Counted from the first letter of the stretch, positions 48,866 to 59,089 are shown. The stretch: 64,000 nucleotides of DNA from Enterobacter sp. RHBSTW-00994 (GCF_013782625.1 NZ_CP056199.1:2560588-2624587); one strand, 5' to 3'. The notes: a model not told the origin generated them from the sequence alone. Program-made: numbers and translations.

Positions 48866-49408
48866 ATGAAGCAGTTTCTTGATTTTTTACCCCTTGTTGT
48901 GTTTTTCGCATTTTATAAGTTGTACGACATTTATGCTGCGACCACTGCGCTGATCATCGCCACGGCAGTGGTATTGATTTACAGTTGGGTGCGCTATCGT
49001 AAAGTCGAAAAAATGGCGCTGATTACGTTTCTGCTGGTTGCCGTTTTTGGTGGACTGACCCTCTTCTTCCATAATGATGAGTTCATTAAATGGAAGGTGA
49101 CCGTTATCTACACCCTTTTTGCCGGTGCACTGCTTATCAGTCAGTGGGTCATGAAAAAACCGCTGATCCAGCGCATGCTTGGGAAAGAACTCACTCTGCC
49201 TCAGGAAGTGTGGTCCCACCTGAACGTCGCCTGGGCTGTGTTTTTCATACTCTGTGGCCTGGCAAATATCTATATTGCCTTCTGGTTACCACAAAATATT
49301 TGGGTCAACTTCAAAGTCTTCGGCCTGACGGCGTTGACGCTCATCTTCACGCTCCTGAGCGGCGTCTATATTTATCGCCATATGCCGCCTCAGGACGACA
49401 AGAACTGA
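48866..49408 (+). CDS. yciB: YciB, intracellular septation/envelope membrane protein
   Basis: 180 residues from ATG 48866 (aligned with E. coli [14 protein letters not shown]). Five membrane helices, IspZ family. Interacts with elongation and division proteins in E. coli and affects envelope integrity together with DcrB. Confidence 0.95.
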   Translation: MKQFLDFLPLVVFFAFYKLYDIYAATTALIIATAVVLIYSWVRYRKVEKMALITFLLVAVFGGLTLFFHNDEFIKWKVTVIYTLFAGALLISQWVMKKPLIQRMLGKELTLPQEVWSHLNVAWAVFFILCGLANIYIAFWLPQNIWVNFKVFGLTALTLIFTLLSGVYIYRHMPPQDDKN

Positions 49409-49415
49409 TCTTTAT

Positions 49416-49448
49416 GGCCAGAACGCGCACTCTGCGGGCGTTCTGGCC
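49416..49448 (+). terminator. Hairpin after yciB
   Basis: Perfect 11-bp repeat GGCCAGAACGC / GCGTTCTGGCC, 11-base loop, followed by TATTCTC. May attenuate transcription into yciA. Confidence 0.55.
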
Positions 49449-49515
49449 TATTCTCACCAGACGAAAATCATAGTAGCATCCCGCCTGAAGTCTTCCGTTA
49501 CGAGTTAAATCAATA

Positions 49516-49911
49516 ATGACAACAAATGACGCCCCTCAGGGCGAACTGGTCTTACGCACACTGGCAATGCCTGCTGACACCAACGCCAATGGCGATATTT
49601 TTGGTGGATGGCTGATGGCACAAATGGATATGGGTGGTGCGATCCTCGCAAAAGAGATTGCGCACGGGCGTGTCGTAACCGTCAGAGTTGATGGTATGAC
49701 CTTCCTTCGGCCGGTTGCGGTCGGTGATGTCGTCTGCTGCTATGCACGCTGTATGAAACGCGGCAACACCTCGATTTCCATCAATATTGAAGTCTGGGTA
49801 AAAAAAGTCGCCTCTGAACCTATTGGTCAGCGTTACAAAGCCACTGAAGCGCTGTTTATTTATGTCGCCGTCGATGGGCAAGGGAAACCGCGCCAACTTC
49901 CTCAGGCCTGA
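49516..49911 (+). CDS. yciA: Acyl-CoA thioesterase YciA
   Basis: 131 residues, hot-dog fold. Catalytic region NANGDIFGGWLMAQMDMGGAILAKE and VDGMTFLRPVAVGDVV are those of YciA-type hexameric acyl-CoA hydrolases. Cleaves a broad set of acyl-CoAs. Followed by a strong bidirectional terminator facing tonB. Confidence 0.95.
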   Translation: MTTNDAPQGELVLRTLAMPADTNANGDIFGGWLMAQMDMGGAILAKEIAHGRVVTVRVDGMTFLRPVAVGDVVCCYARCMKRGNTSISINIEVWVKKVASEPIGQRYKATEALFIYVAVDGQGKPRQLPQA

Positions 49912-49921
49912 TCCTTCAGGT

Positions 49922-49951
49922 AAAAAAAAGCCTCCTTGCGGAGGCTTTTTC
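49922..49951. terminator. Bidirectional terminator yciA / tonB
   Basis: AAAAAGCCTCC TTGC GGAGGCTTTTT, long A and T tracts on both sides. Confidence 0.92.
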
Positions 49952-49953
49952 CT

Positions 49954-50673
49954 TTATTCCATCTGTGCCCCGCCGTTAAGGCGGAAGACAATATTCACAA
50001 TGAGCCCATTGCCAGGCTTACCGGACTCATAACGCCATTTGCGCATGGCAGTTTTAACTTCACGCTCAAACATGTTGGAAGGCTGCGCGGACAAGACTTC
50101 CACATTATCAACACGGCCATCCGCTGTGACGTCAAATTTCACACGAACACGGCCTTCAATACGCAACGCCTGGGCTCGCGCCGGGTACTGCGGTTGGTTA
50201 CGGCTCAATGCACGCGGACCTGAAGGTGCGGTTACGGTTGGTTTTGCGGTTGTCGGTGAACTGTTCATCACCGGACGCGCCGGAGCCGTATTCTCAACAG
50301 CCTGAGTGGCACGAGGCTCTACAGGTCGCTCTTCTTTTGGACGCTCTTCAACCTTTTTCACCGGTTTTGGTTTCGGTTTTGGTTTGGACTTTGGCTCAGG
50401 CTTGTGAATCACCACTGGCGCCTCTTTCGGCGGCTCCGGGATCGGTTCAGGCTCTGGTTCTGGCTCCACAACCGGCTGTGGCGGTGGCGGCGCGACTTGC
50501 GGTGGCTCAAGCTCCGCAGGCGTTACCATGGTCACAGAAATTGGCTGCGCGGGCGCTGGCATTTCAATAACCTGATGAACCGAGGTATAGAGCAGGCCCG
50601 CCACGACAGCACCGTGAATGACAACGGAGAGCAATGTCGGCCAGGGAAAGCGGCGAGGTAAATCAAGGGTCAT
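49954..50673 (-). CDS. tonB: TonB energy-transducing protein
   Basis: 239 residues from ATG 50673 (MTLDLPRRFPWP), E. coli length; an in-frame ATG three codons earlier exists. N-terminal membrane helix with the SxxxH motif (SVVIHGAVVAG), a long Pro-rich periplasmic spacer with Glu-Pro repeats then Lys-Pro repeats (about 70-110), and the C-terminal domain (SRNQPQYPARAQALRIEG). Transfers proton-motive energy via ExbBD to siderophore and B12 receptors. Confidence 0.97.
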   Translation of the reverse strand: MTLDLPRRFPWPTLLSVVIHGAVVAGLLYTSVHQVIEMPAPAQPISVTMVTPAELEPPQVAPPPPQPVVEPEPEPEPIPEPPKEAPVVIHKPEPKSKPKPKPKPVKKVEERPKEERPVEPRATQAVENTAPARPVMNSSPTTAKPTVTAPSGPRALSRNQPQYPARAQALRIEGRVRVKFDVTADGRVDNVEVLSAQPSNMFEREVKTAMRKWRYESGKPGNGLIVNIVFRLNGGAQME

Positions 50674-50720
50674 CGAAGTCATAATCATTAACGTTAAAAA
50701 ACCGGACCCTGATTTTAAAT

Positions 50721-50739
50721 GCAAATAGCAATCATATTC
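50721..50739 (-). promoter_or_regulatory. Probable Fur box upstream of tonB
   Basis: GCAAATAGCAATCATATTC; the reverse strand GAATATGATTGCTATTTGC agrees with the 19-bp Fur consensus at about 11 positions. It lies about 50-65 bp upstream of the tonB start, where E. coli tonB has its Fur-controlled promoter. Confidence 0.5.
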
Positions 50740-50894
50740 AATAAGACACTTTATCTTCACGCAATTTAAGCGCATAACCGGCCAAAAAAGGCGCGCCAGC
50801 ACTAAGGTTTTAACATTCTCGTTATCTTTACATTGCAGTCAATTGTGCTTTCACATAACGTAAATGACACTTTTAAAGGTTAAGGAGCTACTCC

Positions 50895-51191
50895 GTGCTT
50901 TATGTCATTTACGCCGAAGATATCGCAAATTCCCTGGAAAAACGTCTTTCTGTACGCCCAGCCCACCTGGCTCGTTTACAGCTGTTACATGATGAAGGCC
51001 GTTTGTTAACCGCAGGCCCAATGCCAGCAGTAGACAGCAACGATCCAGGCGCGGCAGGTTTTGCAGGTTCAACAGTGATTGCTGAATTTGACTCCCTGGA
51101 AGCCGCGCAGGCCTGGGCTGAAGCGGATCCGTATGTCGCAGCAGGCGTTTACGCTAAAGTCACAGTACGACCGTTTAAGAAAGTATTCTGA
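50895..51191 (+). CDS. yciI: YciI-family protein
   Basis: 98 residues, GTG start (50895) with SD AAGGAG. Ferredoxin-like YCII fold with the His-Asp pair ([18 protein letters not shown]) and the C-terminal [13 protein letters not shown]. Related proteins are dehalogenase-like or act as stress modifiers; function in enterobacteria unknown. Confidence 0.95.
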   Translation: MLYVIYAEDIANSLEKRLSVRPAHLARLQLLHDEGRLLTAGPMPAVDSNDPGAAGFAGSTVIAEFDSLEAAQAWAEADPYVAAGVYAKVTVRPFKKVF

Positions 51192-51195
51192 TGTG

Positions 51196-51220
51196 AAAAA
51201 GGCTCCCTCAGGAGCCTTTT
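51196..51220. terminator. Bidirectional terminator yciI / leuE
   Basis: AAAAAGGCTCC CTCA GGAGCCTTTT between convergent stop codons. Confidence 0.88.
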
Positions 51221-51222
51221 AC

Positions 51223-51858
51223 TCAGTGCAGCGACGCCAGGCGCGCGGCAAATCCTACAAACAGCAGTCCTATCAAGCCATTCCCCAGCTTCGCCAGTTT
51301 CTTTTTGGTTTTCAGATAACGGGTGACAAATGCACCGGAGAAAATCAGGAAGCTCATATACATAAAGCTAATCAGTTCAAGCGTGGTCGCAAGGATCAGG
51401 AACGATGCGCCCGTATTTTCCGCTCGTACATCAATGAACTGCACAAAAAACGAGACATAAAAGAGGATCGCTTTTGGGTTGGTCAGGCTTAATACCAGCG
51501 AGCGTTTCATGATCATGCTCGCTGGCTCAGTGCCGTTTTCATGTGCGTTATTCTGACGGGTAATAACCGACCACAACATTTTGCCACCCAGCCACAGCAA
51601 ATAAAACGCACCGAGGTAGCGAACAATATTGAATAAGACCGGGGTGGTCTGAATCAGTGCGGCGACACCAGCCCAGGCCAAAAACATCAGCACCGCATCG
51701 CCAATAAAAACACCCGTGGCGGCCAGATACCCTTTTTTAACGCCATGCCCAATACCCGTTTTGAGAACAAACAAGGTATTCGGACCTGGCACTAAGACGA
51801 TAAAAAATGCACCGACAACATATGTCCAAAAGTTAAGCACACCAAACTCCGTAAACAC
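51223..51858 (-). CDS. leuE: LeuE, leucine exporter (LysE/RhtB family)
   Basis: 211 residues, six membrane helices. Start [35 protein letters not shown] and the [17 protein letters not shown] motif match E. coli LeuE (YeaS). Exports leucine and some other amino acids. In E. coli it is located in another part of the chromosome; here it stands where kch would be. Confidence 0.9.
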   Translation of the reverse strand: MFTEFGVLNFWTYVVGAFFIVLVPGPNTLFVLKTGIGHGVKKGYLAATGVFIGDAVLMFLAWAGVAALIQTTPVLFNIVRYLGAFYLLWLGGKMLWSVITRQNNAHENGTEPASMIMKRSLVLSLTNPKAILFYVSFFVQFIDVRAENTGASFLILATTLELISFMYMSFLIFSGAFVTRYLKTKKKLAKLGNGLIGLLFVGFAARLASLH

Positions 51859-52013
51859 CTCTTCCTCCTTTTGCTAAATCAATACGTAAATACCGCTGCA
51901 ATGGCAGTATCCACTCAATAATAACTTGTCATACGCCGTGATAACCCTCAATCGATATAGAGGATCTGTGCTGGAGGGATAGCGCGGTGTTTGATAATCA
52001 AGAGATAAACATC

Positions 52014-52032
52014 GGGCACCTTAACGGTGCCC
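52014..52032 (-). terminator. Hairpin after yciY
   Basis: GGGCACC TTAAC GGTGCCC just downstream of the yciY stop on the minus strand; the T-tract after it is weak (GATGTTTATC). Confidence 0.5.
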
Positions 52033-52041
52033 ACGGGGTTC

Positions 52042-52215
52042 TCAGAGATCCTGGACGGCAAACAGTAACGCGTTACGGTGTCTGCTCATTCCACATTTTC
52101 TGATGGCGTGAATACGCATATTGCGGCGGGATTGTGCTTCCAGCCAACGAGCCTTGCGACGACTCACCTGTCGCAACATGCGCCAGCGCCCTACTTCTGT
52201 TCTACTGCGCTTCAT
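52042..52215 (-). CDS. yciY: YciY, small basic protein
   Basis: 57 residues from ATG 52215: MKRSRTEVGRWRM and RRNMRIH.IRKC as in E. coli YciY. Extremely Arg-rich (about a quarter of residues), presumably nucleic-acid-binding. Divergent from clsA, 143 bp apart. Function unknown. Confidence 0.88.
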   Translation of the reverse strand: MKRSRTEVGRWRMLRQVSRRKARWLEAQSRRNMRIHAIRKCGMSRHRNALLFAVQDL

Positions 52216-52358
52216 GTCTACAACTCTATCTCTAACAGAGCCGTCATTATAAACCCTGCGCGGCGGCAGACCAGCGCTTTTATCTGCCGTTTTTATTTGC
52301 CAGATGAATCCTGATGCGTACACTCATAACAATACGCTTTCAAAAGGATTTTTTATTT

Positions 52359-53819
52359 ATGACAACCTTCTACACCGTGGTGAGTTGGCTGGTCATTCTG
52401 GGATACTGGCTGCTCATTGCGGGCGTAACGTTACGCATCCTGATGAAGCGCAGAGCCGTACCCTCCGCCATGGCCTGGCTTCTGATCATCTACATTCTTC
52501 CACTGGTAGGGATTATTGCGTATCTCTCCTTTGGCGAACTGCATTTGGGAAAAAGGCGAGCTGAGCGCGCCCGCGCGATGTGGCCTTCAACCGCCAAATG
52601 GCTCAACGATCTTAAAGCCTGTAAACATATCTTTGCCGAAGAGAACAGCAGCGTTGCGGCTTCGTTGTTCAAATTGTGTGAACGTCGTCAGGGCATTGCC
52701 GGAGTAAAAGGCAATCAGCTCCAGCTACTGACGGACTCTGACGATGTCATGCAGGCGCTGATCCGCGATATTCAGCTGGCGCGACATAACATCGAGATGG
52801 TGTTCTATATCTGGCAGCCTGGCGGTATGGCCGATCAGGTGGCGGAATCGCTGATGGCCGCCGCGCGTCGGGGAATTCATTGTCGGCTGATGCTGGATTC
52901 CGCAGGCAGCGTCGCATTTTTCCGTAGCCCCTGGGCGGCAATGATGCGCAATGCGGGTATCGAAGTGGTCGAGGCGCTCAAGGTGAACCTTCTGCGTGTC
53001 TTCTTGCGCCGAATGGATCTGCGCCAGCACCGCAAAATGATCCTGATTGATAACTATATTGCCTACACCGGCAGTATGAATATGGTCGATCCCCGTTTCT
53101 TCAAACAGGATTCAGGCGTGGGGCAATGGATTGATCTCATGGCTCGCATGGAAGGCCCCGTTGCAACCTCCATGGGTATCGTCTACTCCTGCGACTGGGA
53201 AATCGAAACCGGCAAACGCATTCTGCCGCCACCGCCCGATGTCAACATCATGCCGTTTGAAGAGGCCAGCGGGCATACGATCCATACCATTGCCTCGGGT
53301 CCTGGCTTTCCGGAAGACCTTATTCATCAGGCCCTGCTGACCGCAGCCTATTCGGCGCGCGAATATTTGATCATGACCACGCCCTATTTTGTTCCGAGCG
53401 ATGATCTTCTGCACGCCATCTGTACTGCCGCACAGCGCGGTGTCGATGTCAGCATTATCATGCCGCGCAAGAACGACTCCGTTCTTGTCGGTTGGGCAAG
53501 CCGGGCCTTCTTTACCGAGCTGTTGGCGGCCGGGGTGAAGATTTATCAGTTCGAAGGCGGGCTTTTGCACACCAAAAGCGTGCTGGTTGATGGCGAACTC
53601 AGTCTGGTTGGGACGGTCAACCTGGATATGCGCAGTCTGTGGCTCAATTTTGAAATCACGCTGGTCATTGATGATGCCGGATTTGGCGGTGATCTGGCCG
53701 CGGTTCAGGACGATTATATTTCCCATTCTCGCCTGCTGGATGCCCGGTTGTGGGTCAAACGACCAATGTGGCAGAGAATTGCCGAACGACTGTTTTACTT
53801 CTTTAGTCCGTTGCTGTAA
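52359..53819 (+). CDS. clsA: Cardiolipin synthase A
   Basis: 486 residues from ATG 52359 (SD AAAGGA), E. coli length. Two N-terminal membrane helices and two phospholipase-D HKD motifs: HRKMILID (near 224) and HTKSVLVD (near 404). Condenses two phosphatidylglycerols to cardiolipin. Confidence 0.97.
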   Translation: MTTFYTVVSWLVILGYWLLIAGVTLRILMKRRAVPSAMAWLLIIYILPLVGIIAYLSFGELHLGKRRAERARAMWPSTAKWLNDLKACKHIFAEENSSVAASLFKLCERRQGIAGVKGNQLQLLTDSDDVMQALIRDIQLARHNIEMVFYIWQPGGMADQVAESLMAAARRGIHCRLMLDSAGSVAFFRSPWAAMMRNAGIEVVEALKVNLLRVFLRRMDLRQHRKMILIDNYIAYTGSMNMVDPRFFKQDSGVGQWIDLMARMEGPVATSMGIVYSCDWEIETGKRILPPPPDVNIMPFEEASGHTIHTIASGPGFPEDLIHQALLTAAYSAREYLIMTTPYFVPSDDLLHAICTAAQRGVDVSIIMPRKNDSVLVGWASRAFFTELLAAGVKIYQFEGGLLHTKSVLVDGELSLVGTVNLDMRSLWLNFEITLVIDDAGFGGDLAAVQDDYISHSRLLDARLWVKRPMWQRIAERLFYFFSPLL

Positions 53820-54182
<363 letters not shown>

Positions 54183-54183
54183 T

Positions 54184-54211
54184 AAAAAAGGCTGCGTATG
54201 CAGCCTTTTTT
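54184..54211. terminator. Bidirectional terminator yciU / K+ channel
   Basis: AAAAAAGGCTGC GTAT GCAGCCTTTTTT between convergent genes. Confidence 0.92.
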
Positions 54212-54213
54212 AT

Positions 54214-55050
54214 TTAATCAGGGAGTTCGTTACCACACCTGCTGCAATAGCGCGCACTATGTTCGTGGCCTCTCTGCTGGCATTTTAAGCACTGGCGATC
54301 TAACTGCCGTTTCTGAAACGCCGAACTCATGTGCGTTGTAATCAATCCTGTCGGGATCGCAATGACCGAATAACCAATCAGGATCAACACTGACGCCACA
54401 ATACGTCCAAGCGGTGTGTGCGGTGTAATATCACCATATCCCACCGTTGTTACCGTAACGATTGCCCAATAGACAGATGCATTCAGCGTTGTAAATCCGT
54501 ACTTAGGCCCCTCAATCAAATACATCAGTGCGCCAAAAACAATCATCACGATGGCAATGAATGAGTAGAACAGAATCAGCTGGTGACGGGCACTTAATAT
54601 TGCACTCCAGAAAACCCGTAATGACGGCATAAAACGCAACAGCTTCAGAATACGTAATACGCGAACAGCACGCATCGCTCGCCAGGCGAAAACATAATCC
54701 AGGCTGATTTCCGGCCAAAGCCACATAACATAAAGTGGCAAAATGGTGGCTAAATCAATAAAACCCCAAAAGCTAAAAACGTATTTCGCCGGATTAGGCC
54801 AGCAGAAAACACGGAGCAGATATTCAAGGGTAAAGACCAGCGTGACAATAAGTTCCAGCCAGACAAAAACATGCCATTCATCAAAGGTCAGGTGATACTG
54901 CAACCCAGCACCGGATTCGACAAAGATAATCGCAACGCTTAATAGTGCGAACAAACCGCATAAGGCTTCGAAGCGACGCCCGGATAACGTTTTCGGGTCA
55001 AATAACAACTGGTATAGCCGCCGACGGGCTGACGTGAATAAGTGCGACAC
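54214..55050 (-). CDS. Six-TM voltage-gated potassium channel (ion_trans family)
   Basis: 278 residues from GTG 55050, which has SD GAGG five bases upstream; the in-frame ATG at 55080 falls inside the oppF terminator hairpin and is unlikely. Voltage sensor S4 RAMRAVRVLRILKLLRF, selectivity filter TVTTVGYGD, and a C-terminal zinc ribbon with two CxxC pairs (CLKC...CSRC). It is unrelated to the RCK-type Kch of E. coli. Role presumably in K+ efflux/membrane potential; no E. coli K-12 counterpart known to me at this place. Confidence 0.88.
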   Translation of the reverse strand: MSHLFTSARRRLYQLLFDPKTLSGRRFEALCGLFALLSVAIIFVESGAGLQYHLTFDEWHVFVWLELIVTLVFTLEYLLRVFCWPNPAKYVFSFWGFIDLATILPLYVMWLWPEISLDYVFAWRAMRAVRVLRILKLLRFMPSLRVFWSAILSARHQLILFYSFIAIVMIVFGALMYLIEGPKYGFTTLNASVYWAIVTVTTVGYGDITPHTPLGRIVASVLILIGYSVIAIPTGLITTHMSSAFQKRQLDRQCLKCQQRGHEHSARYCSRCGNELPD

Positions 55051-55061
55051 ATTAACCTCGC

Positions 55062-55093
55062 AAAAAATAAGGGCTGACATTATGTCAGCCCTT
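55062..55093 (-). terminator. opp operon terminator
   Basis: Perfect 11-bp stem AAGGGCTGACA / TGTCAGCCCTT with 3-base loop and TTATTTTTT on the minus strand. It begins inside the last codons of oppF and stops shortly before the K+ channel start. Confidence 0.9.
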
Positions 55094-55097
55094 GCGA

Positions 55098-56102
55098 TTA
55101 TAACGGGTCTACCTTCAGGCAGGAAACCGCATGGCGGAAACTGCCTTCCAGAACCGGTCGCGTTTGCGCGCATTCCGGTCCCGCTAACGGACATCTCGTC
55201 CGGAAGACGCAGCCAGAAGGCGGGTTAATTGGCGATGGCAATTCACCTTCCAGAAGCTGGATCGTTTTATTTTTCTCCAGGTCTGGATCCGGAACCGGTA
55301 CAGCCGACATCAGGGCTTTGGTATAAGGGTGCAGCGGATTATGGTACACCTCATCATACGTGCCCAGTTCGACGGCATGCCCCAGATACATCACCAACAC
55401 ACGGTCAGAAATGTGTTTTACCACGGCCAGGTCGTGCGCAATGAAGATCAGCGATAACCCCATTTCCCGCTGCAATTTCTGCAACAGGTTAACCACCTGC
55501 GCCTGAATCGACACGTCGAGCGCGGAAACGGGCTCATCACAGATGATCAACTTCGGCTCCAGAATCAACGCACGCGCAATACCAATACGCTGACACTGAC
55601 CACCTGAGAATTCATGTGGATAACGGTTGATGAGGTTTGGCAGCAGCCCTACTTTCATCATCATCGCTTTCACACGGTCACGCACTTCCTGACGCGGCAT
55701 TTTCGGATGATAGGTGCGCAGTGGCTCGGCAATGATATCGCCGATGTTCATACGCGGGTTTAGGGATGCCAGCGGATCCTGGAAAATCATCTGAATGTCG
55801 CTTCGCACCTCACGCCATTCATCCGGTTTCATGCCAAGCAGGTCGTTACCCAGCCAGGCCACTTTACCGTCGGTGGCTTTTACCAGGCCAATGATGGCGC
55901 GGGCAAAGGTCGACTTACCACAGCCAGACTCTCCCACTACGCCCAAGGTTTCCCCTTCGTACAGACGCAGAGTAACGCCATCGACCGCTTTCAGTGTCTT
56001 TGGCGGCTGCCAGAACCACTGTTTGCCATCTTTAATGTCGAAGTGCACCTTAAGATCGGAAATCTCGAGCAGGACGTTACGTTTTTCGTCTAATGCGTTC
56101 AT
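55098..56102 (-). CDS. oppF: OppF, oligopeptide ABC transporter ATPase
   Basis: 334 residues. Walker A GESGCGKST, signature FSGGQCQRIGIARAL, Walker B LIICDEP. The C-terminal extension has the Cys cluster FRTRCPLAGPECAQTRP. Overlaps oppD by 4 bases. Drives peptide uptake with OppD. Confidence 0.97.
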   Translation of the reverse strand: MNALDEKRNVLLEISDLKVHFDIKDGKQWFWQPPKTLKAVDGVTLRLYEGETLGVVGESGCGKSTFARAIIGLVKATDGKVAWLGNDLLGMKPDEWREVRSDIQMIFQDPLASLNPRMNIGDIIAEPLRTYHPKMPRQEVRDRVKAMMMKVGLLPNLINRYPHEFSGGQCQRIGIARALILEPKLIICDEPVSALDVSIQAQVVNLLQKLQREMGLSLIFIAHDLAVVKHISDRVLVMYLGHAVELGTYDEVYHNPLHPYTKALMSAVPVPDPDLEKNKTIQLLEGELPSPINPPSGCVFRTRCPLAGPECAQTRPVLEGSFRHAVSCLKVDPL

Positions 56103-57112
56103 ACCAGTTCCTCCTGCGGCTTAAAGCAGGCGCGCAGACGGCCTGGTGCAAACTCCTGTAACGGTGGCGCACTGTTACAGATTTCCATCGCATGCGGACA
56201 ACGAGGCTGGAACGGACACCCTTTCGGCAGACGCAGCAGGTTTGGTGGGTTTCCAGGGATGGTCAACAGGGATTCACCTTCCGCATCCAGACGCGGGACG
56301 GCATTGAGCAGACCGATAGAATATGGATGCGCAGGATGATAGAAGACATCTCGCGCTTTGCCATACTCCATGGTACGACCCGCATACATCACCAGTACTT
56401 TGTCACAGATCCCCGCCACTACACCCAGGTCATGGGTGATCATGATGATGGCCGTGTTGAATTCGCGCTTAAGCTCGTTCAGCAAGGTCATGATTTGCGC
56501 CTGAACGGTAACGTCCAGCGCCGTGGTCGGTTCGTCAGCAATCAGCAGTTTTGGCCGACACAGCAAAGCCATCGCGATCATGACGCGCTGGCGCATCCCA
56601 CCGGAAAACTCATGCGGGAACATGCGCATACGCTTACGCGCTTCTGGCATTTTCACCGCATCCAGCATTTTAACGGACTCTTCAAACGCTTCAGCTTTTC
56701 CCATGCCTTTATGCAGCATCAGTACTTCCATCAGCTGCTCGCCAACACGCATGTACGGGTTCAGCGAGGTCATCGGATCCTGGAAAATCATTGAAATCTG
56801 CTCGGCACGAAGCTTGTTCAGCTCCTGCTCCGGCAGATTAAGGATCTCTTTACCGTTGAAGGTCGCAGACCCACCTATGCGTCCGTTTTGCGCCAGCAGT
56901 CCCATCAGCGCAAATGCGGTCTGGGATTTACCGGAACCCGACTCACCCACGATCCCCAATGTCTCACCGGCACGCAGGTTAAAGTTCAGGTCGTTTACCG
57001 CAGTAACATCGCCATCTGGCGTTTTAAAGGTGACACGGAGGTCCTTAACGTCCAGCAAAACCTTGCCCTGCTGTTGCGCCTGAGGCGCAGATGCCGTTTC
57101 AATAATCGTCAT
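56099..57112 (-). CDS. oppD: OppD, oligopeptide ABC transporter ATPase
   Basis: 337 residues. Walker [10 protein letters not shown], signature FSGGMRQRVMIAMAL, Walker B LLIADEP, Cys-rich tail FQPRCPHAMEIC (iron-sulfur ligands in DppD-like proteins). Starts 11 bases after oppC. Confidence 0.97.
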   Translation of the reverse strand: MTIIETASAPQAQQQGKVLLDVKDLRVTFKTPDGDVTAVNDLNFNLRAGETLGIVGESGSGKSQTAFALMGLLAQNGRIGGSATFNGKEILNLPEQELNKLRAEQISMIFQDPMTSLNPYMRVGEQLMEVLMLHKGMGKAEAFEESVKMLDAVKMPEARKRMRMFPHEFSGGMRQRVMIAMALLCRPKLLIADEPTTALDVTVQAQIMTLLNELKREFNTAIIMITHDLGVVAGICDKVLVMYAGRTMEYGKARDVFYHPAHPYSIGLLNAVPRLDAEGESLLTIPGNPPNLLRLPKGCPFQPRCPHAMEICNSAPPLQEFAPGRLRACFKPQEELV

Positions 57113-57123
57113 AACGGCGCTCC

Positions 57124-58032
57124 TTAACGGTCTTTCGGGTCGAGGGCATCACGCAGGCCATCGCCGATAAAGTTGAAACAAAACAGGGTAACAACCAGGA
57201 AACCCGCCGGGTAAAGCAGCAGCCATGGAGACACTTCCATTGAGTTCGCTCCATCGCTAAGAAGCGCGCCCCAACTGCTCAGCGGCTCTTGTGTACCCAG
57301 ACCCAGGAAGCTCAGGAAAGATTCGAACAGGATCATGCTCGGAACCAGCAGTGAGGCATACACCACCACCACACCCAGTACGTTAGGGACAATGTGGCGC
57401 ACCACGATATTCGCGGTAGAAACACCACCAACCTGCGCCGCTTCAATGAACTCTTTACGTTTAAGGCTCAGGGTTTGACCACGAACGATACGTGCCATAT
57501 CCAGCCAGGAAACCATCCCAATGGCAACGAAGATCAGCAAGATGTTCTGACCAAAGAAGGTGACCAGCAGGATAACGAAGAACATGAACGGGAAGGAGTT
57601 TAAGATCTCCAACAAACGCATCATGACGGAGTCGACTTTACCGCCAAGATAGCCGGACAGTGAACCATAAAGCGTTCCGACAATCACCGCCACCAGCGCG
57701 GCGGCGATACCCACCATTAATGAAATACGTCCACCGATTGCCACACGCACCAACAGATCACGTCCAGAAGAGTCCGTGCCAAAGTAGTGTCCGGATGCCA
57801 TATCCGGCGCACTGGACATCATCCCCCAGTCGGTATCGAAATAGGTGAACTGCGATAACACGGGAGCCAGGGCGACAAACAGGGCGATCACAACCAGCAC
57901 AATGAGACTGGCTACGGCCGCCCGGTTATGCATGAAACGACGACGCGCATCCTGCCAGAGGCTACGGCCTTCAACTTCGAGTTTTTCACTGAAGTTTTCC
58001 AGCGCCTCGCTGTTTTTCTTACTCAACATCAT
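57124..58032 (-). CDS. oppC: OppC, oligopeptide permease
   Basis: 302 residues, E. coli length. Six membrane helices and the EAA loop EFIEAAQVGGVSTANIVVRHIVPN. Cytoplasmic N-terminal tail LENFSEKLEVEG. Forms the channel with OppB. Confidence 0.97.
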   Translation of the reverse strand: MMLSKKNSEALENFSEKLEVEGRSLWQDARRRFMHNRAAVASLIVLVVIALFVALAPVLSQFTYFDTDWGMMSSAPDMASGHYFGTDSSGRDLLVRVAIGGRISLMVGIAAALVAVIVGTLYGSLSGYLGGKVDSVMMRLLEILNSFPFMFFVILLVTFFGQNILLIFVAIGMVSWLDMARIVRGQTLSLKRKEFIEAAQVGGVSTANIVVRHIVPNVLGVVVVYASLLVPSMILFESFLSFLGLGTQEPLSSWGALLSDGANSMEVSPWLLLYPAGFLVVTLFCFNFIGDGLRDALDPKDR

Positions 58033-58044
58033 GGCGTGCTCCAG

Positions 58045-58965
58045 TTAGTAACGAATTTTCGGGTCGATAACGGCATAGAGCACATCGACAATCGCGTTAA
58101 AGAGAATGGTCAGCGCACCCACAAGAATGGTAAGGCTCAGCACCAGCGAATAATCGCGGTTGAGCGCGCCGTTGACAAACAGTTGACCAATTCCTGGCAA
58201 ACCATAGATTGTTTCGATAACCATAGAGCCTGTAATGATACCGACGAAAGCCGGTCCCATATAGGACAGTACAGGTAACAGTGCTGGCTTGAGAGCATGA
58301 CGGAAAATAATCCGGCGCATCGGCAGCCCTTTCGCGCGAGCAGTACGGATGAAGTTGGAGTGCAGTACTTCAATCATCGAACCGCGCGTGATACGCGCAA
58401 TACTGGCGATATACGCCAGCGATAATGCCACCATGGGCAAAATCATGAACTTCAATGCCCCGCCGTTCCAGCCGCCTCCCGGCAGCCATTTCAGCGTGAT
58501 GGCAAATATCATCACCAGCAATGGCGCGACAACGAAACTGGGTATAACCACCCCGGTCATTGCGACCCCCATCACGGCATAATCCCATTTGGTATTTTGT
58601 TTAAGCGCAGCGATAACGCCCGCAGCGACACCGAGAACGACAGCCAGGAAGAATGCCGCAGCACCTAATTTAGCGGATACCGGGAAGCTTGATGCCACCA
58701 GGTCGTTAACGGAATAGTCTTTATATTTGAATGACGGTCCAAAATCGCCATGCGCAAGTTGCTTCAGATAATTGAAGTACTGCGTAGAGATTGGATCGTT
58801 TAAGTGATATTTCGCTTCGATGTTGGCCATAACTTCTGGCGGCAACGTACGCTCACTGGTAAATGGACTACCTGGCGCAAGACGCATCATGAAGAACGAA
58901 ATGGTAATAAGAATAAAGAGCGTCGGAATCGCTTCAAGACAGCGACGTAGGATAAATTTCAACAT
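58045..58965 (-). CDS. oppB: OppB, oligopeptide permease
   Basis: 306 residues. Six membrane helices, EAA loop FIRTARAKGLPMRRIIFRHALKPA. Separated from oppA by about 124 bases holding a stable hairpin. Confidence 0.97.
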   Translation of the reverse strand: MLKFILRRCLEAIPTLFILITISFFMMRLAPGSPFTSERTLPPEVMANIEAKYHLNDPISTQYFNYLKQLAHGDFGPSFKYKDYSVNDLVASSFPVSAKLGAAAFFLAVVLGVAAGVIAALKQNTKWDYAVMGVAMTGVVIPSFVVAPLLVMIFAITLKWLPGGGWNGGALKFMILPMVALSLAYIASIARITRGSMIEVLHSNFIRTARAKGLPMRRIIFRHALKPALLPVLSYMGPAFVGIITGSMVIETIYGLPGIGQLFVNGALNRDYSLVLSLTILVGALTILFNAIVDVLYAVIDPKIRY

Positions 58966-59056
58966 TGCCCGTACCTTCTGGCGTGTGCCTTTTACACATT
59001 CTTATTCAGGCGAACCAGAAAAATAATGTGTATATAGTGCGATGAATTAAGACACA

Positions 59057-59080
59057 GTGGGGCAAATGACTTTGCCCCAC
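59057..59080 (-). other. oppA-oppB intergenic hairpin
   Basis: Perfect 10-bp stem GTGGGGCAAA / TTTGCCCCAC with TGAC loop, 10 bases after the oppA stop, no T-tract. Likely protects the 3' end of a short oppA mRNA and sets the high OppA:OppBCDF ratio. Confidence 0.7.
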
Positions 59081-59089
59081 GGATTGCCA

